A DNA stretch of 64,000 nt. It comes from an uncultured Clostridium sp. GTDB lineage: Bacteria; Bacillota; Clostridia; Clostridiales; Clostridiaceae. Both the position numbers and the translations under genes were made by a program. This document shows, piece by piece, positions 43,330 to 53,767 of this stretch; within the stretch, counting starts at the first letter, position 1; the number at the start of each line of letters is the position of its first letter. The stretch lies in NCBI GenBank assembly GCA_900547475.1, contig URGW01000012.1, positions 15,841 through 79,840 of the forward strand. Reading direction: 5' to 3'. Below the pieces are notes generated by a model that saw only the letters and a list, made by a program, of their open reading frames with translations, had not been told where the DNA came from and made no database searches.

Positions 43330-46300
43330 ATGAATAGAAAGAAAATTGCTTTATTAATTATAGCTTCGGCTATAACTTTTAATATAGTTAGTTCTCTATC
43401 TTATGTAAACGTATTAGCGGATGAGATGCAACAGTATAAAGGTTTAATAATTGAAGAGGAAATTCCTCAAAGCCAAATGACTGCAGTAGCTACATCATCA
43501 CAATCTGGTGAAGATGGTAGTAAGGCTATAGATGGTGATCTTAATACGATGTGGCATACTCCGTGGTCAATAACTAATAATTCAAAACTTCCACAGAGCT
43601 TAACAATAGATTTGGGTGGAAGTAATAATGTAAGTAGTATAAAGGTTTCACCAAGAATGTCTCAAACAAATGGAATAATAACTAAGTATGAGATTTATGC
43701 CATTAATGGTGATAAGGAGACTTTAGTATCAAATGGGAATTGGAAATTAGATAATTCAGCTAAGGTTGTTGATTTTGATGAGACAGTTAAAGCAGAAAAG
43801 ATTAAGATAACAGCTATAGAAGGGGGAGCTGGATTTGCATCAATAGCAGAAGTTAACATATATAGAGTTAAGGAAGATGTTGAAAAGGTAGCTAGTTATC
43901 AAAATAAAAAGATAAGTAATAATAATGGAATAGATATATCTAGTGATATTGAAGGACTTAAAAATTTAGAGAGTGGTACAATAATTTCTAGATTTGATAC
44001 TAGCAAGGGTGATATTCAATCATTAGTTAGTATTGGAAATAATACTGTTACCAATGGACATTTTCATCTTTATGTAGCTGATAATACAGTTGGATTTGAA
44101 GTAAGAAATCAAAGTGGAAATATAGCTACTGGAAAGACATCTGCAGTTTTAAATAAGGGTATAAATACTATAGCTTTAAAAGTTACAAGTGGAGATGGCT
44201 ATAAAATTTTTATTAATGGTAAATTAGCTGGAGAAGTTAAAACTACTAATGCAACATTAAGTGCAGGAGTAGTTGATGTTAATAATGCATTTATAGGTAA
44301 AACAGATAGGGCATCAGGTAATGAGTATCCTTTTAATGGATATATTGATTTCATAGATATTTATGGAGAGACTCTTTCAGATAAGTATTTAATAGATATA
44401 ACAGGGCAAACAGTATTACCATCAGAAGAAGAAATACTACCAGATGGTATGAAGACAGAACCAATAGATTTATTTAAGCCAGGTGATTTAGGATCACAAA
44501 ATTTTAGAATACCAGCATTATTTACAACGAAGGATGGAACGGTTATAGCATCTATTGATGTTAGAAATCAAGGAGGAGCAGATGCTCCATGGAATGATAT
44601 AGATTCTGGGGTAAGGAGAAAAACATTAGGAGGAGAGTGGGAAGAGGCTCAAAAGGTAATAGATTATCCTAGTAGAGCATCAGTTATTGATACAGCACTA
44701 ACACAAGATGAAGAAACAGGAAGAATATTCTTATTAGTTACAACATTCCCTGAAAATTATGGATTCTGGCAAGCACAAGCAGGAAGTGGATATACAGAAG
44801 TTGATGGAGTTAAATATAGGTCTTTATATGATGCTTCAGGAAATCTTTATACAATAAGAGAATCAGGAAATGTTTATGATAGTGAAGGAAACATAACAAA
44901 TTACAATGTAAATGTTCACAGTATGGAATTGACTAAAGATGGTGTTGCAGCGGGAAATGTTATGACTGCAAGTTGTGAATTAAAGGTCTATGGTACAAGC
45001 TATTTAAGTTTAATATACAGTGATGATGATGGTGAAACATGGAGTGAACCAATAGATATAAATTCAGATATTAAAGCTGATTGGATGAAGTTTTTAGGAA
45101 CGGGTCCAGGTGCAGGTATTCAAGTTAAAAATGGTGAGTATGCAGGAAGAATAGTATTCCCAGTATATTATACAAATGGAGCAGGAAAGCAATCAAGTGC
45201 AGTTATTTATAGTGATGATCATGGAGAAACATGGAATATGGGTGAATCACCTAATGATGGTAGAGATTTAGGAAATGGTTCTTTTGGTAATTCAGAAACT
45301 ATGACAGATGGACTTGAATTAACTGAATGTCAAGTAGTTGAAATGCCTAATGGACAATTGAAGTTGTTTATGAGAAATACTGGGTCATATGTAAGAATAG
45401 CTACAAGCTTTGATGGTGGAGCAACTTGGGATTCAGAGGTTTATGAAGATAGAAACTTGCCAGAGCCATATTGTCAATTAAGTGTTATGAAGTATAGTCA
45501 ACAAATAGATGGACAAGACGCCATTGTATTTGCTAATCCTAAAGGATCTGGAAGAACAAATGGAACAGTAAGATTTGGTATTATAAATCAAAATGGCACT
45601 CATTCTAATGGAGAACCAAGATATGAGTTTGAATGGAGATACAATAAATTAGTTAAGGCTGGGACTTATGCATATTCATGTTTAACAGAATTACCAAATG
45701 GGGATATTGGATTATTTTATGAAGGTACAGATAATCAAGAAATGTCTTATATGGAAATGTCACCAGAATATATTAAATTTGACTATGAATCATCATTAGA
45801 AGGTCTTGTTAATCCAGGTGAAATAGAATCAATAGAATTATTAGATGGTAAGAACAGCTATATGCCTGGAGACAAAATAAGTGTTAAGTTATCTTTTAAC
45901 CAAGCTGTAAGTTTAATTGGTAATAAGAATTTAACATTAAAGATAGGAGAAAGCAAAGTAACTTTAAGTCCAATAACAGAAAGTAATGCAAGAGAATTTA
46001 CTTTTGAAGGTGTATTACCAACAACATTAAGTGAAGGAACATTTGGTTTAATATTAGAAGCTAGCAATAATACTGAAATATTAAATATAGTTGGTAAAAA
46101 TACTACTTTAAGTAGTGATTTAGATTTATCTGATAAAGGTGGTCAAATAATAATTAATAAAAATGAAGAAGAAAAGCCAGATGAAAATATTAAACCTCTA
46201 GCAGGATATTCTAATATTAGAATATCAAATAATAATGCAGTGGATATATCATCAGATTTAGATAGTTTTAAGAGTTTAACTGAAGGAACTATTATAGCTA

Positions 46301-48330
46301 GATTTGATAATGCAAATAAAAGTGGAATTCAATCAATAATTGGTATAGGAAATGAGAATTCAGCAAATACACATTTCCACTTATATACTAATGGAGATAG
46401 AGTTGGATTTGAGATTAGAAATGGAAGCAATATAGCAACACCAGCTGCAAATGTTACTTTAAACAATGGTATAAATACTCTTGCTCTTAAAGTTACAAAT
46501 GGAGAAGGATATAAGGTTTTTGTAAACGGAACTATGATAATTGATTTAAAAGATAGCAATGCTAGATTCCTAGATGCAATAGATAATATAAATAAAGCTT
46601 ATATAGGTAAGACTCCAAGACCATCAGGAAGTAATACTTATAATTTTAGTGGTGATGTAGATTTTGTTGAAATCTATGGAACTAATTTAGAAGATAAAGT
46701 TCTTTTAAATAAGACAGCAGAAACTATTTTAGTATCTGATTTAGCAACAGCAATAAGCTCTATTGAGATTTTAGATGAAAAAGAAGAGTATGCTGAAGGT
46801 GATACAATCAAATTTAAGGCTATATTTAATCAATCTGTAAGCTTAGTTGGAGATAAAAATTTAGTTTTAAAAATTGGAGAAGGTGGGTTGCTAGCTACTT
46901 TAACTAATGGAGAAAATGCTAAGGAGTTTATAGTTGAAGCTATAATACCAAAAGGAATTAAAGGTGGAACTTATAACTTAGGTATTAAAGCTAATGAAAA
47001 TACAGCAATATTAAATACAGCAGGTAATAATATAACATTATCTCAAAATTTAGAATTAGATAAGAGCATTACAATAAAAGAAGATATAGATAAATCAGAG
47101 TTAGCAAAGGTTATAGAAAATGCTAAGAATATAATAGAAAATGAATCAGATAAGTACACTGAAGCAACAATAAATTCATTAAAGGAAGCTGTAGCATTAG
47201 CAGAAGAAACTTTTGCTAATGAAGTGGCAACACAAGAACAAGTAGATGTAGCTAAGATGGCAGTAGAAACTGCAATTGATAGATTAGAGGAAAAGGTTGA
47301 AAAGCCAGAAAACGTAAATAAAGTAGCTTTAAAGATTAGTATAGATTATGCAAATGAACTTAAAGAGGGTGGAGCACTTGAAGGGGTTGTACCAGCTGTA
47401 GTTGAGGAGTTTAATAAAGCCTTAGAGGAAGCTATAGCTATGTATAATAATGAATTAGCAACACAATCTGAAGTAGACACTATATTTAATAAATTAGTGG
47501 AAGCAATTCATATGCTTGAATTTAAACAAGGAGATAAATCAGAATTAGAAAACTTAATTAATTCAGCCAATGCATTAAATAAAGATGATTACACAGAAGA
47601 AAGTTGGGCTAAGTTAGAAGTTGTACTTCAAGATGCAAATAAAGTATTTGTAGATGAAAATGTAATGCAAGATGAAGTTAATGAAATAGTTAGTAAATTG
47701 CAACAAGCTATTAAAGATTTAGAAGAAAAGAAGGTAGATAAAACAATACTTCAAGGTTTAGTAGATAAAGTAAAAGACACAGATTCTTCAAAATATATAC
47801 CATCAACATGGACTCAATTTGAAAATGAACTTAAAGCTGCAAATTCTATATTAGTAAGTGAAAGTGCTACACAAGAGGAAGTAGATTCTTCATACAGTGC
47901 ATTATTAAGAGCTTACTTAGGATTAAGATTAACTCCAGACAAGTCTTTACTTGAAGATTTAATTAAAGAAGTTGAAAGTATTGATTTAAGTAAATATACA
48001 GTTAAAAGTGCAAATGGAGTAAGAATGGCTTTAGATGATGCTAATAAAGTATTAGCAAATAAAGAAGCTAGTGAAGAAGATGTAAATAAAGCTTTGACAA
48101 GTTTAAAGAATGCTAAGAATTCTTTAGTTGCATCTTCAGATTCAAATTCAGACTCAAATTCAGGTTCAAATTCCAATAATAATGGAAGTACAACTAATGG
48201 AAATTCAAATGGGGGAAATTCAACTACAGGTAAGTTGCCACAAACAGGAACAGCAGGTGTTGCAGGAACATTAATTAGTGGTATTGTTGCTTTAATTGGA
48301 GGATTAGGATTAAGTAGAAAAAAGAAATAG
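43330..48330 (+). CDS. Cell-wall-anchored exo-alpha-sialidase, GH33, multimodular
   Basis: A 1666-residue surface enzyme that releases terminal sialic acids from host glycans. Order of domains: signal peptide (1-30), F5/8-type CBM32 (about 45-180), LamG-like CBM40 (190-355), GH33 propeller (380-830), an Ig-like module, a second LamG/CBM40-like module (957-1115), a second Ig-like module, five FIVAR-type three-helix repeats (about 1254-1610), a Ser/Asn-rich spacer and an LPQTG sorting signal at 1636-1640 with membrane segment and KKK tail. The FRIP motif is at 392-395 and Asp boxes at 564, 628 and 693. The layout resembles NanJ of C. perfringens, but the anchor, second LamG and FIVAR stalk are extra. 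Confidence 0.93.
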   Translation: MNRKKIALLIIASAITFNIVSSLSYVNVLADEMQQYKGLIIEEEIPQSQMTAVATSSQSGEDGSKAIDGDLNTMWHTPWSITNNSKLPQSLTIDLGGSNNVSSIKVSPRMSQTNGIITKYEIYAINGDKETLVSNGNWKLDNSAKVVDFDETVKAEKIKITAIEGGAGFASIAEVNIYRVKEDVEKVASYQNKKISNNNGIDISSDIEGLKNLESGTIISRFDTSKGDIQSLVSIGNNTVTNGHFHLYVADNTVGFEVRNQSGNIATGKTSAVLNKGINTIALKVTSGDGYKIFINGKLAGEVKTTNATLSAGVVDVNNAFIGKTDRASGNEYPFNGYIDFIDIYGETLSDKYLIDITGQTVLPSEEEILPDGMKTEPIDLFKPGDLGSQNFRIPALFTTKDGTVIASIDVRNQGGADAPWNDIDSGVRRKTLGGEWEEAQKVIDYPSRASVIDTALTQDEETGRIFLLVTTFPENYGFWQAQAGSGYTEVDGVKYRSLYDASGNLYTIRESGNVYDSEGNITNYNVNVHSMELTKDGVAAGNVMTASCELKVYGTSYLSLIYSDDDGETWSEPIDINSDIKADWMKFLGTGPGAGIQVKNGEYAGRIVFPVYYTNGAGKQSSAVIYSDDHGETWNMGESPNDGRDLGNGSFGNSETMTDGLELTECQVVEMPNGQLKLFMRNTGSYVRIATSFDGGATWDSEVYEDRNLPEPYCQLSVMKYSQQIDGQDAIVFANPKGSGRTNGTVRFGIINQNGTHSNGEPRYEFEWRYNKLVKAGTYAYSCLTELPNGDIGLFYEGTDNQEMSYMEMSPEYIKFDYESSLEGLVNPGEIESIELLDGKNSYMPGDKISVKLSFNQAVSLIGNKNLTLKIGESKVTLSPITESNAREFTFEGVLPTTLSEGTFGLILEASNNTEILNIVGKNTTLSSDLDLSDKGGQIIINKNEEEKPDENIKPLAGYSNIRISNNNAVDISSDLDSFKSLTEGTIIARFDNANKSGIQSIIGIGNENSANTHFHLYTNGDRVGFEIRNGSNIATPAANVTLNNGINTLALKVTNGEGYKVFVNGTMIIDLKDSNARFLDAIDNINKAYIGKTPRPSGSNTYNFSGDVDFVEIYGTNLEDKVLLNKTAETILVSDLATAISSIEILDEKEEYAEGDTIKFKAIFNQSVSLVGDKNLVLKIGEGGLLATLTNGENAKEFIVEAIIPKGIKGGTYNLGIKANENTAILNTAGNNITLSQNLELDKSITIKEDIDKSELAKVIENAKNIIENESDKYTEATINSLKEAVALAEETFANEVATQEQVDVAKMAVETAIDRLEEKVEKPENVNKVALKISIDYANELKEGGALEGVVPAVVEEFNKALEEAIAMYNNELATQSEVDTIFNKLVEAIHMLEFKQGDKSELENLINSANALNKDDYTEESWAKLEVVLQDANKVFVDENVMQDEVNEIVSKLQQAIKDLEEKKVDKTILQGLVDKVKDTDSSKYIPSTWTQFENELKAANSILVSESATQEEVDSSYSALLRAYLGLRLTPDKSLLEDLIKEVESIDLSKYTVKSANGVRMALDDANKVLANKEASEEDVNKALTSLKNAKNSLVASSDSNSDSNSGSNSNNNGSTTNGNSNGGNSTTGKLPQTGTAGVAGTLISGIVALIGGLGLSRKKK

Positions 48331-48378
48331 ATATTTAAAATTAAAATATTTTAATTTTATAGTGTTAAGAAAAAATTA

Positions 48379-48422
48379 AATAAAAAGTTGACTTCTTTTT
48401 AAATAAGAATCAGCTTTTTATT
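48379..48422 (+). terminator. Terminator-like hairpin between sialidase and fucosidase genes
   Basis: An extended stem (48379-48397 region with 48404-48422) of A-rich then T-rich arms with a few mismatches. Only 25 bases separate it from the fucosidase start, leaving no room for a new promoter, so fucosidase expression should depend on read-through. Confidence 0.6.
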
Positions 48423-48447
48423 TATAGTAAAATTGGGGAATAAATTT

Positions 48448-51400
48448 ATGAAAAATGTAAGAAAGTTGGTAGCAACTGTTGTTATTAGTAGTATAGTTTG
48501 TCAGATGATGCCTGTAAAGGTTATTGCTGAAACTATGAATACTGTAATGCCACCTGAAGCATTTGGTGCTTTGCCAAATCAATCACAAATTAATTATCAT
48601 GAAGAGGAGTTAGCGGCTTTTATTCACTTTGGAATGAATACATTTACAAATAGTGAGTGGGGAAATGGAAGTGAAAATCCAAATAGTTTTAATCCAACAG
48701 ATTTAGATGCTGATGAATGGGTAAGAACCTTAAAGGAAGCTGGATTTAAGCGTCTTATTATGGTAGGAAAGCATCATGATGGATTTGTTCTTTGGAAAAG
48801 TGAAGTAACTGATCATGATGTAGAAAAGAGTACTGATTGGCAAGCAACTAAAGGTGGTGAAGGTGATGTTTTAGCTGAGGTTTCTGCTGCATGTACAAAG
48901 TATGATATGGATATGGGGCTTTATCTTTCTCCATGGGATGTAAGTGCACCCTCTTATGGATATGGGGAAGGAACAAATGCTGAAACTGACACTAATGGAG
49001 ATTATAATGATTTTTATATGGCTCAATTAAAAGAGGTTCTAGGTAATCCTAAGTATGGGAATGATGGAAAGTTTGTTGAGGTGTGGATGGATGGAGCCAA
49101 AGGTAATGGAGCGGCTGCCCAACACTATGAGTTTGACAAATGGTTTGATTTAATAGAGGAGTTACAACCAGGAGCAGTAGTATTTAGTCCTTATGGCACT
49201 GATGTAAGATGGATAGGTAATGAATCAGGAAAAGCAGGAGATCCAGTTTGGTCTAAAATTAATAAGCAACGTATACGAGATAGGTATGACCAAGGACTAG
49301 GTGATGATAATCAGTATTTAAATAATGGTGATCCAGAAGGTGATATATGGAGTGTAGGTGAATGTGATGTATCTTTAACAAGTGGATGGTTTTGGCATCA
49401 AGGCAATGGGCCAAAGACTATGGAACAATTATCAGAAATATATTTTAAGTCAGTTGGAAGAGGACAACCATTATTACTAAATGTAGCGCCAGATAAAACA
49501 GGGCATTTTACTGCAGAAGATATTGCAAGGATTGAAGAATTTTCCAATGCAATTAATAATACTTTTGATGAAAATTTAGCAACTCCAGATACAACAACAG
49601 CTGAAGCATCTTCAGTTAGAGGTAATAGTATGAAATTTAGTGCAAGTAATGTATTAGATGATGATCATGATAGCTATTGGACAATGGAAGATGGACAAAC
49701 TACAGGAAGTATAACAATTGATTTAGGAGAAAATAAGACTTTTGATGTTATATCAATTGAAGAATATATAAAACTAGGACAAAGGGTGTCAGAGTTCTCA
49801 GTTGAAGTATTTACAAATGGAAGTTGGCGAAATTTTGGTAGAGGGAAGACTATAGGAGCTAAGAGATTAGTTAGAAATTCTACAGTAACTGCATCTAAGA
49901 TTAGAATTAATATAGAAGATTCTTTAGCAGTTCCATTAATAGAAAATGTTGAAGTTTATAAAGCTGATGAAGCTTTTGAAGTAGAAGCATTAGCACCAGT
50001 AGGTACAGAGTTTATAGATAATGTTGATTTTGCTAATAAAGATAGATGGATTCAAGAAAGTATTGGTATTGAAAATACAGGAATGTGGTCATCTAACACA
50101 GGAACTAATGCAAGCTTTACATTTACAGGAACTAAGGCATGGATTGTTGGAACTCTTGATCCAAGTCATGGAATAATGGAGGTTTGGATAGATGATGAAA
50201 AAGTTAGTGAAGTAGATACTTATAAGGCAAGTAGGTCAGTATCTCAAATAATATACTCAACAGATGATTTAGAGTATGGAGAACATACAGTTAAAGTTGT
50301 TGTTAAGGGTGAGAAAAATTCTGCATCAAGAGGAAATGCAATAGGTTTAGATGGGGCTTATTATTTAAATAATAATGGAGCTGGAATGTTTGAGATAGAG
50401 GAAGATAACTACACAGTTGATGAAGGTGATACTAAAGAGATAACTATAAAGAGAGTAGGTGGAACTAAAGGACCAGCAACAGTACATTTTTCTACATCTC
50501 CAGATAGTGCTGTTCATGGTAGACATTATAATGATGTAAATGAAACAATAGAATTTGCAGATGGTCAAACAACAGCAACAGTTTCTGTTTCAACAGTAGA
50601 TAATACTGAAAAAGCTGGTGATGTAAGGTTCTTCTGTAATATAGATACTCCAACTAGTGGTGCTATAATAGGATTTAATAAAAAATCTGAAGTAACTATT
50701 ATAGATAATGATATAGATAAACCGTATACTGAGGAAAATCCATTTGTTCTTCCAGTGACTTTAGGAGAAGAAAAATTATTAGAAGCAGAGTTATTTACTC
50801 TTGATCCCATAGATGGAAATAGTTATGTTAGAATAGCAAATGATTCTAATGCAAGTAATGGTAAAAAGATTAGTTGGTTTGAGGAAGGAAATAAGATAAA
50901 GGTTCCATTTAACGCTTCAGCGCCTGGAATATATACATTTAAAATGAAATATCAATCAGGACGTAGTGAAGGAAATTTAAATAAGATGAATTGGAGTGGA
51001 ACTAATATAATTTCTGGAAGTAAATCAGTTGAAGGAACTGGATCTCAAGAACCAATTCCATTTATTGAAACTAGCTTTGATATAGAAGTAACAAAGGCTG
51101 GTTCAGGAGAACTAATATTTACTGCTGATTCACAAGGATCTCCTAATATAGATTTTTTTGAGGTTGTGGCAAAAGAGTTAGGAGAAGCACCTCATGGACA
51201 AAATAATCCTATTATATTATCAAATGAAGAAATAACTATAGAGGCAGAAGGCTTACAGTTAGATGGTGTTGGTGGAGAAATAGAAAGTAAAAATGGAGCT
51301 AGTGATGGTAAAGTTGTAGGTTGGTTAGGTAATACAAGTAGAGGAAATGCATGGTTAAATATGTGGGTAAATTCTATGGAAGCATCAGCTTATGATATAG

Positions 51401-52407
51401 AAATAAGATATTTATCAGGAGCAAATGATACTTTACATTATACCAATAGTGATGGTTCAATATTAGGAGAAATAGAGTGTGAAAGTACAAATCCTAATTT
51501 TGGAACAAAAACAATTAGAGTTGATTTAAATAAGGGATTAGATAAAATAAAATTCTTTAATGATGATGCATCAACAGTTAATATTGATAGTATAAAGATA
51601 ACTAAGGTAGGTGCAGATAAAGCAGAGTTAGCAAATGTTATAGAAAATGCTAAGAATATAATAGAAAATGAATCAGATAAGTATACTGAAGAAAGCTGGA
51701 GCAATTTAGAGGCTATATTGCAAGAGGCAAATAAAGTATTTGTAGATGAAAATGCAATTCAAGATGAAGTAAATGAAATGGTAGATAAATTACAACAAGC
51801 TATTAGAGAATTGGAAGAAAAGAAAATTGATAAGTCTGTACTTCAAGGTTTAGTAGATAAAGTAAAGGAAACAGATTCTTCAAAGTATATACCATCAACA
51901 TGGACACAATTTGAAAATGCACTTAAAGCTGCAAATTCTATTTTAATAAATGAATCATCAACTCAAGAAGAAGTGGAGTCTTCATATAATACGTTATTAA
52001 AAGCTTATTTAGAATTAAGATTAGCTCCAGATAAGTCTTTACTTGAAGAGTTAATTAAGGGTGTTGAAAGCATTGATTTAAGTAAATATACAGATAAAAG
52101 CGTAAAGATACTAAAAAAGGCTTTAGAAGATGCTAACAAGGTATTAGATAATGAAGAAGTCACTGAAAAAGAAGTAAATACAGCTTTAGAAAACCTTAAA
52201 AATGCTAAGAACTCTTTAGTTGCATCTTCGGATTCAAATACTAATTTAGGACAAAGCTCAAATTCAAGTACAAATAATTCAAGTAGTGGGAATTCAATTA
52301 CAGGCAAATTACCACAAACAGGAACAGCAGGTGTTGCAGTTTCATTAATTAGTGCTATTACTACTTTATTGAGTGGAGTAGGATTAATTGGGAAAAAGAA
52401 GAATTAA
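48448..52407 (+). CDS. Cell-wall-anchored alpha-L-fucosidase, GH29, multimodular
   Basis: A 1319-residue surface enzyme that releases alpha-linked fucose from host or dietary glycans. After a signal peptide (about 1-28) comes the GH29 barrel with the HFGMNTF and GKHHDGF motifs and the nucleophile D215 in VWMDGAKG. Then follow a CBM32-like domain, an unclassified beta domain, a Calx-beta domain (FEIEEDNYTVDEGDT onward), two further CBM-like modules, three FIVAR repeats (about 1057-1260) and an LPQTG signal at 1288-1292. The ATG at 48448 has GGGG nine bases upstream; the TTG at 48433 overlaps it. Its stalk and anchor are close copies of those of the sialidase. Confidence 0.92.
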   Translation: MKNVRKLVATVVISSIVCQMMPVKVIAETMNTVMPPEAFGALPNQSQINYHEEELAAFIHFGMNTFTNSEWGNGSENPNSFNPTDLDADEWVRTLKEAGFKRLIMVGKHHDGFVLWKSEVTDHDVEKSTDWQATKGGEGDVLAEVSAACTKYDMDMGLYLSPWDVSAPSYGYGEGTNAETDTNGDYNDFYMAQLKEVLGNPKYGNDGKFVEVWMDGAKGNGAAAQHYEFDKWFDLIEELQPGAVVFSPYGTDVRWIGNESGKAGDPVWSKINKQRIRDRYDQGLGDDNQYLNNGDPEGDIWSVGECDVSLTSGWFWHQGNGPKTMEQLSEIYFKSVGRGQPLLLNVAPDKTGHFTAEDIARIEEFSNAINNTFDENLATPDTTTAEASSVRGNSMKFSASNVLDDDHDSYWTMEDGQTTGSITIDLGENKTFDVISIEEYIKLGQRVSEFSVEVFTNGSWRNFGRGKTIGAKRLVRNSTVTASKIRINIEDSLAVPLIENVEVYKADEAFEVEALAPVGTEFIDNVDFANKDRWIQESIGIENTGMWSSNTGTNASFTFTGTKAWIVGTLDPSHGIMEVWIDDEKVSEVDTYKASRSVSQIIYSTDDLEYGEHTVKVVVKGEKNSASRGNAIGLDGAYYLNNNGAGMFEIEEDNYTVDEGDTKEITIKRVGGTKGPATVHFSTSPDSAVHGRHYNDVNETIEFADGQTTATVSVSTVDNTEKAGDVRFFCNIDTPTSGAIIGFNKKSEVTIIDNDIDKPYTEENPFVLPVTLGEEKLLEAELFTLDPIDGNSYVRIANDSNASNGKKISWFEEGNKIKVPFNASAPGIYTFKMKYQSGRSEGNLNKMNWSGTNIISGSKSVEGTGSQEPIPFIETSFDIEVTKAGSGELIFTADSQGSPNIDFFEVVAKELGEAPHGQNNPIILSNEEITIEAEGLQLDGVGGEIESKNGASDGKVVGWLGNTSRGNAWLNMWVNSMEASAYDIEIRYLSGANDTLHYTNSDGSILGEIECESTNPNFGTKTIRVDLNKGLDKIKFFNDDASTVNIDSIKITKVGADKAELANVIENAKNIIENESDKYTEESWSNLEAILQEANKVFVDENAIQDEVNEMVDKLQQAIRELEEKKIDKSVLQGLVDKVKETDSSKYIPSTWTQFENALKAANSILINESSTQEEVESSYNTLLKAYLELRLAPDKSLLEELIKGVESIDLSKYTDKSVKILKKALEDANKVLDNEEVTEKEVNTALENLKNAKNSLVASSDSNTNLGQSSNSSTNNSSSGNSITGKLPQTGTAGVAVSLISAITTLLSGVGLIGKKKN

Positions 52408-52432
52408 TTTAGATATTAATTAATAAAATAAA

Positions 52433-52466
52433 TCCCTCTACTTTCGTTAATGGTAAAGTAGAGGGA
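52433..52466. terminator. Bidirectional terminator after the fucosidase gene
   Basis: A perfect 12-bp stem TCCCTCTACTTT (52433-52444, 52455-52466) between the convergent fucosidase and small membrane protein genes. Confidence 0.75.
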
Positions 52467-52472
52467 AGTTTA

Positions 52473-52733
52473 TTATAAAGCTGTTAGATACATAAATATA
52501 GCCATAGTAATTGCTGTAAGAACTAAATCGATAATAGTTAGCTTATATTCTTTCTTTACAAGTGATATTATTATACAAATAACACCAACTATAAGATTAA
52601 GAGTAGCTAACATAACATTAGTAAATAAACCAGATAAAAAAATAGATTCTAATATGTATAATATAGTAGTAATAAATAAAATAATTTGTGAAATTTTAAT
52701 TAGTGGACTTTTTTCTTTTAAAATATTAAACAT
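52473..52733 (-). CDS. Small three-helix membrane protein
   Basis: An 86-residue protein with three hydrophobic segments and basic loops. AAGGAGAG lies upstream of the ATG. No family is recognised. Confidence 0.6.
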   Translation of the reverse strand: MFNILKEKSPLIKISQIILFITTILYILESIFLSGLFTNVMLATLNLIVGVICIIISLVKKEYKLTIIDLVLTAITMAIFMYLTAL

Positions 52734-52843
52734 AATATCTCTCCTTAAGTTTTATCTAATAGTTTTTATATATTCTATCAGATTTTATTTTAATATTAAA
52801 GCAAAAAAATATGGAGAGAATATAAAAAATAAGGAGTTTAAAT

Positions 52844-53383
52844 ATGAAGTATTCAACAAGTTATTCATCACCATTAGGATTAATAACAATGGTAAGCAAT
52901 GGAGAGAAATTAATTGGGCTTTGGTTGGAAGGGCAAAAATACTTTGCTGAAACTATAATAAAAGAGGTAGTCGAAAATGATGATTTAGAAATATTTACAT
53001 CTACAAAGCAGTGGTTAAATAGATACTTTGCAGGTGATAAACCTAATATTTCTGAGTTAGCGTTAGAGGCTAGTGGAGGAGAGTTTCGTAAGATAGTATG
53101 GGAGATTTTATGTGAAATTCCATATGGAGAAACCATTACTTATGGGGAAATAGCAAAAAAGGTATCTATTAAAATGAATAAAAAAAGTATGTCAAGTCAA
53201 GCTGTTGGTGGGGCAGTAGGACATAATCCAATATCTATTATTATTCCATGTCATAGGGTTGTAGGGGTAAATGGTAATCTTACTGGATATGCTGGGGGGA
53301 TTGATAAAAAAATAAGGCTACTTGAGCATGAAGGTGTAGATATGTCTAAGTTTTTTGTACCAACAAGGGGAACTGCGCTATAA
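52844..53383 (+). CDS. ogt: Methylated-DNA--protein-cysteine methyltransferase
   Basis: A 179-residue suicide repair enzyme that takes the methyl group from O6-methylguanine. The acceptor cysteine is C136 in IIPCHRVVG. YGETITYGEIAKKV is the DNA-recognition helix region and GYAGGIDKKIRLLEHE the closing block. AAGGAG precedes the ATG. A single-gene unit with its own terminator. Confidence 0.95.
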   Translation: MKYSTSYSSPLGLITMVSNGEKLIGLWLEGQKYFAETIIKEVVENDDLEIFTSTKQWLNRYFAGDKPNISELALEASGGEFRKIVWEILCEIPYGETITYGEIAKKVSIKMNKKSMSSQAVGGAVGHNPISIIIPCHRVVGVNGNLTGYAGGIDKKIRLLEHEGVDMSKFFVPTRGTAL

Positions 53384-53459
53384 GTTTAAATAAGATTATT
53401 AATAATAATTAAGTAGAAAATCATAATTATTGTACAATATTCATAAAATATATGAAAAC

Positions 53460-53501
53460 AAAAGCCTTTATATTACAGAAACGAGTAATATAAAGGCTTT
53501 T
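53460..53501. terminator. Bidirectional terminator between ogt and tRNA-Leu
   Basis: A perfect 17-bp inverted repeat (53460-53476, 53485-53501) with A and T runs at its ends. It can stop both the + strand ogt transcript and the minus-strand tRNA transcript. Confidence 0.85.
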
Positions 53502-53519
53502 ACTTGTTAGATATATAAT

Positions 53520-53602
53520 TGGTGCCGGCAGTGGGAATCGAACCCACACGGTTGCCCGCATGATTTTGAGTCATGTGCGTCTGCCAGTTCCGCCATGCCG
53601 AC
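53520..53602 (-). tRNA. tRNA-Leu (anticodon CAA)
   Basis: Read on the minus strand, the 83-base gene has a 7-bp acceptor stem GTCGGCA/TGCCGGC, an anticodon stem CATGA/TCATG with loop CTCAAAA giving anticodon CAA, a class II variable arm (CGG GCAA CCG), a T arm GTGGG-TTCGATT-CCCAC and an encoded 3' CCA. It reads the UUG leucine codon. Confidence 0.95.
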
Positions 53603-53620
53603 ATAATTAATACATCTATA

Positions 53621-53649
53621 ATCTTAACAGATACCAGTTCTTATGTCAA
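53621..53649 (-). promoter_or_regulatory. tRNA-Leu promoter
   Basis: On the minus strand TTGACA (53644-53649) and TAAGAT (53621-53626) are exactly 17 bases apart. Transcription would begin about 10-15 bases before the tRNA 5' end. Confidence 0.75.
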
Positions 53650-53767
53650 TAAAAAACATTATTAAGAATAGTATTTTACGGAAAATATTATAGAACAATT
53701 TGTAGGAATTTATCATATATTGCTTATATAATGATAGAACTACGTATCAAGAAAGGAATACAAAGAT

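Noticed and set aside
47913..48176. Minus-strand open frames inside the surface-protein genes
   Set aside because: They are the reverse of the FIVAR and Ser/Asp-rich repeats, recur at the same relative place in both genes, and have no start signals.
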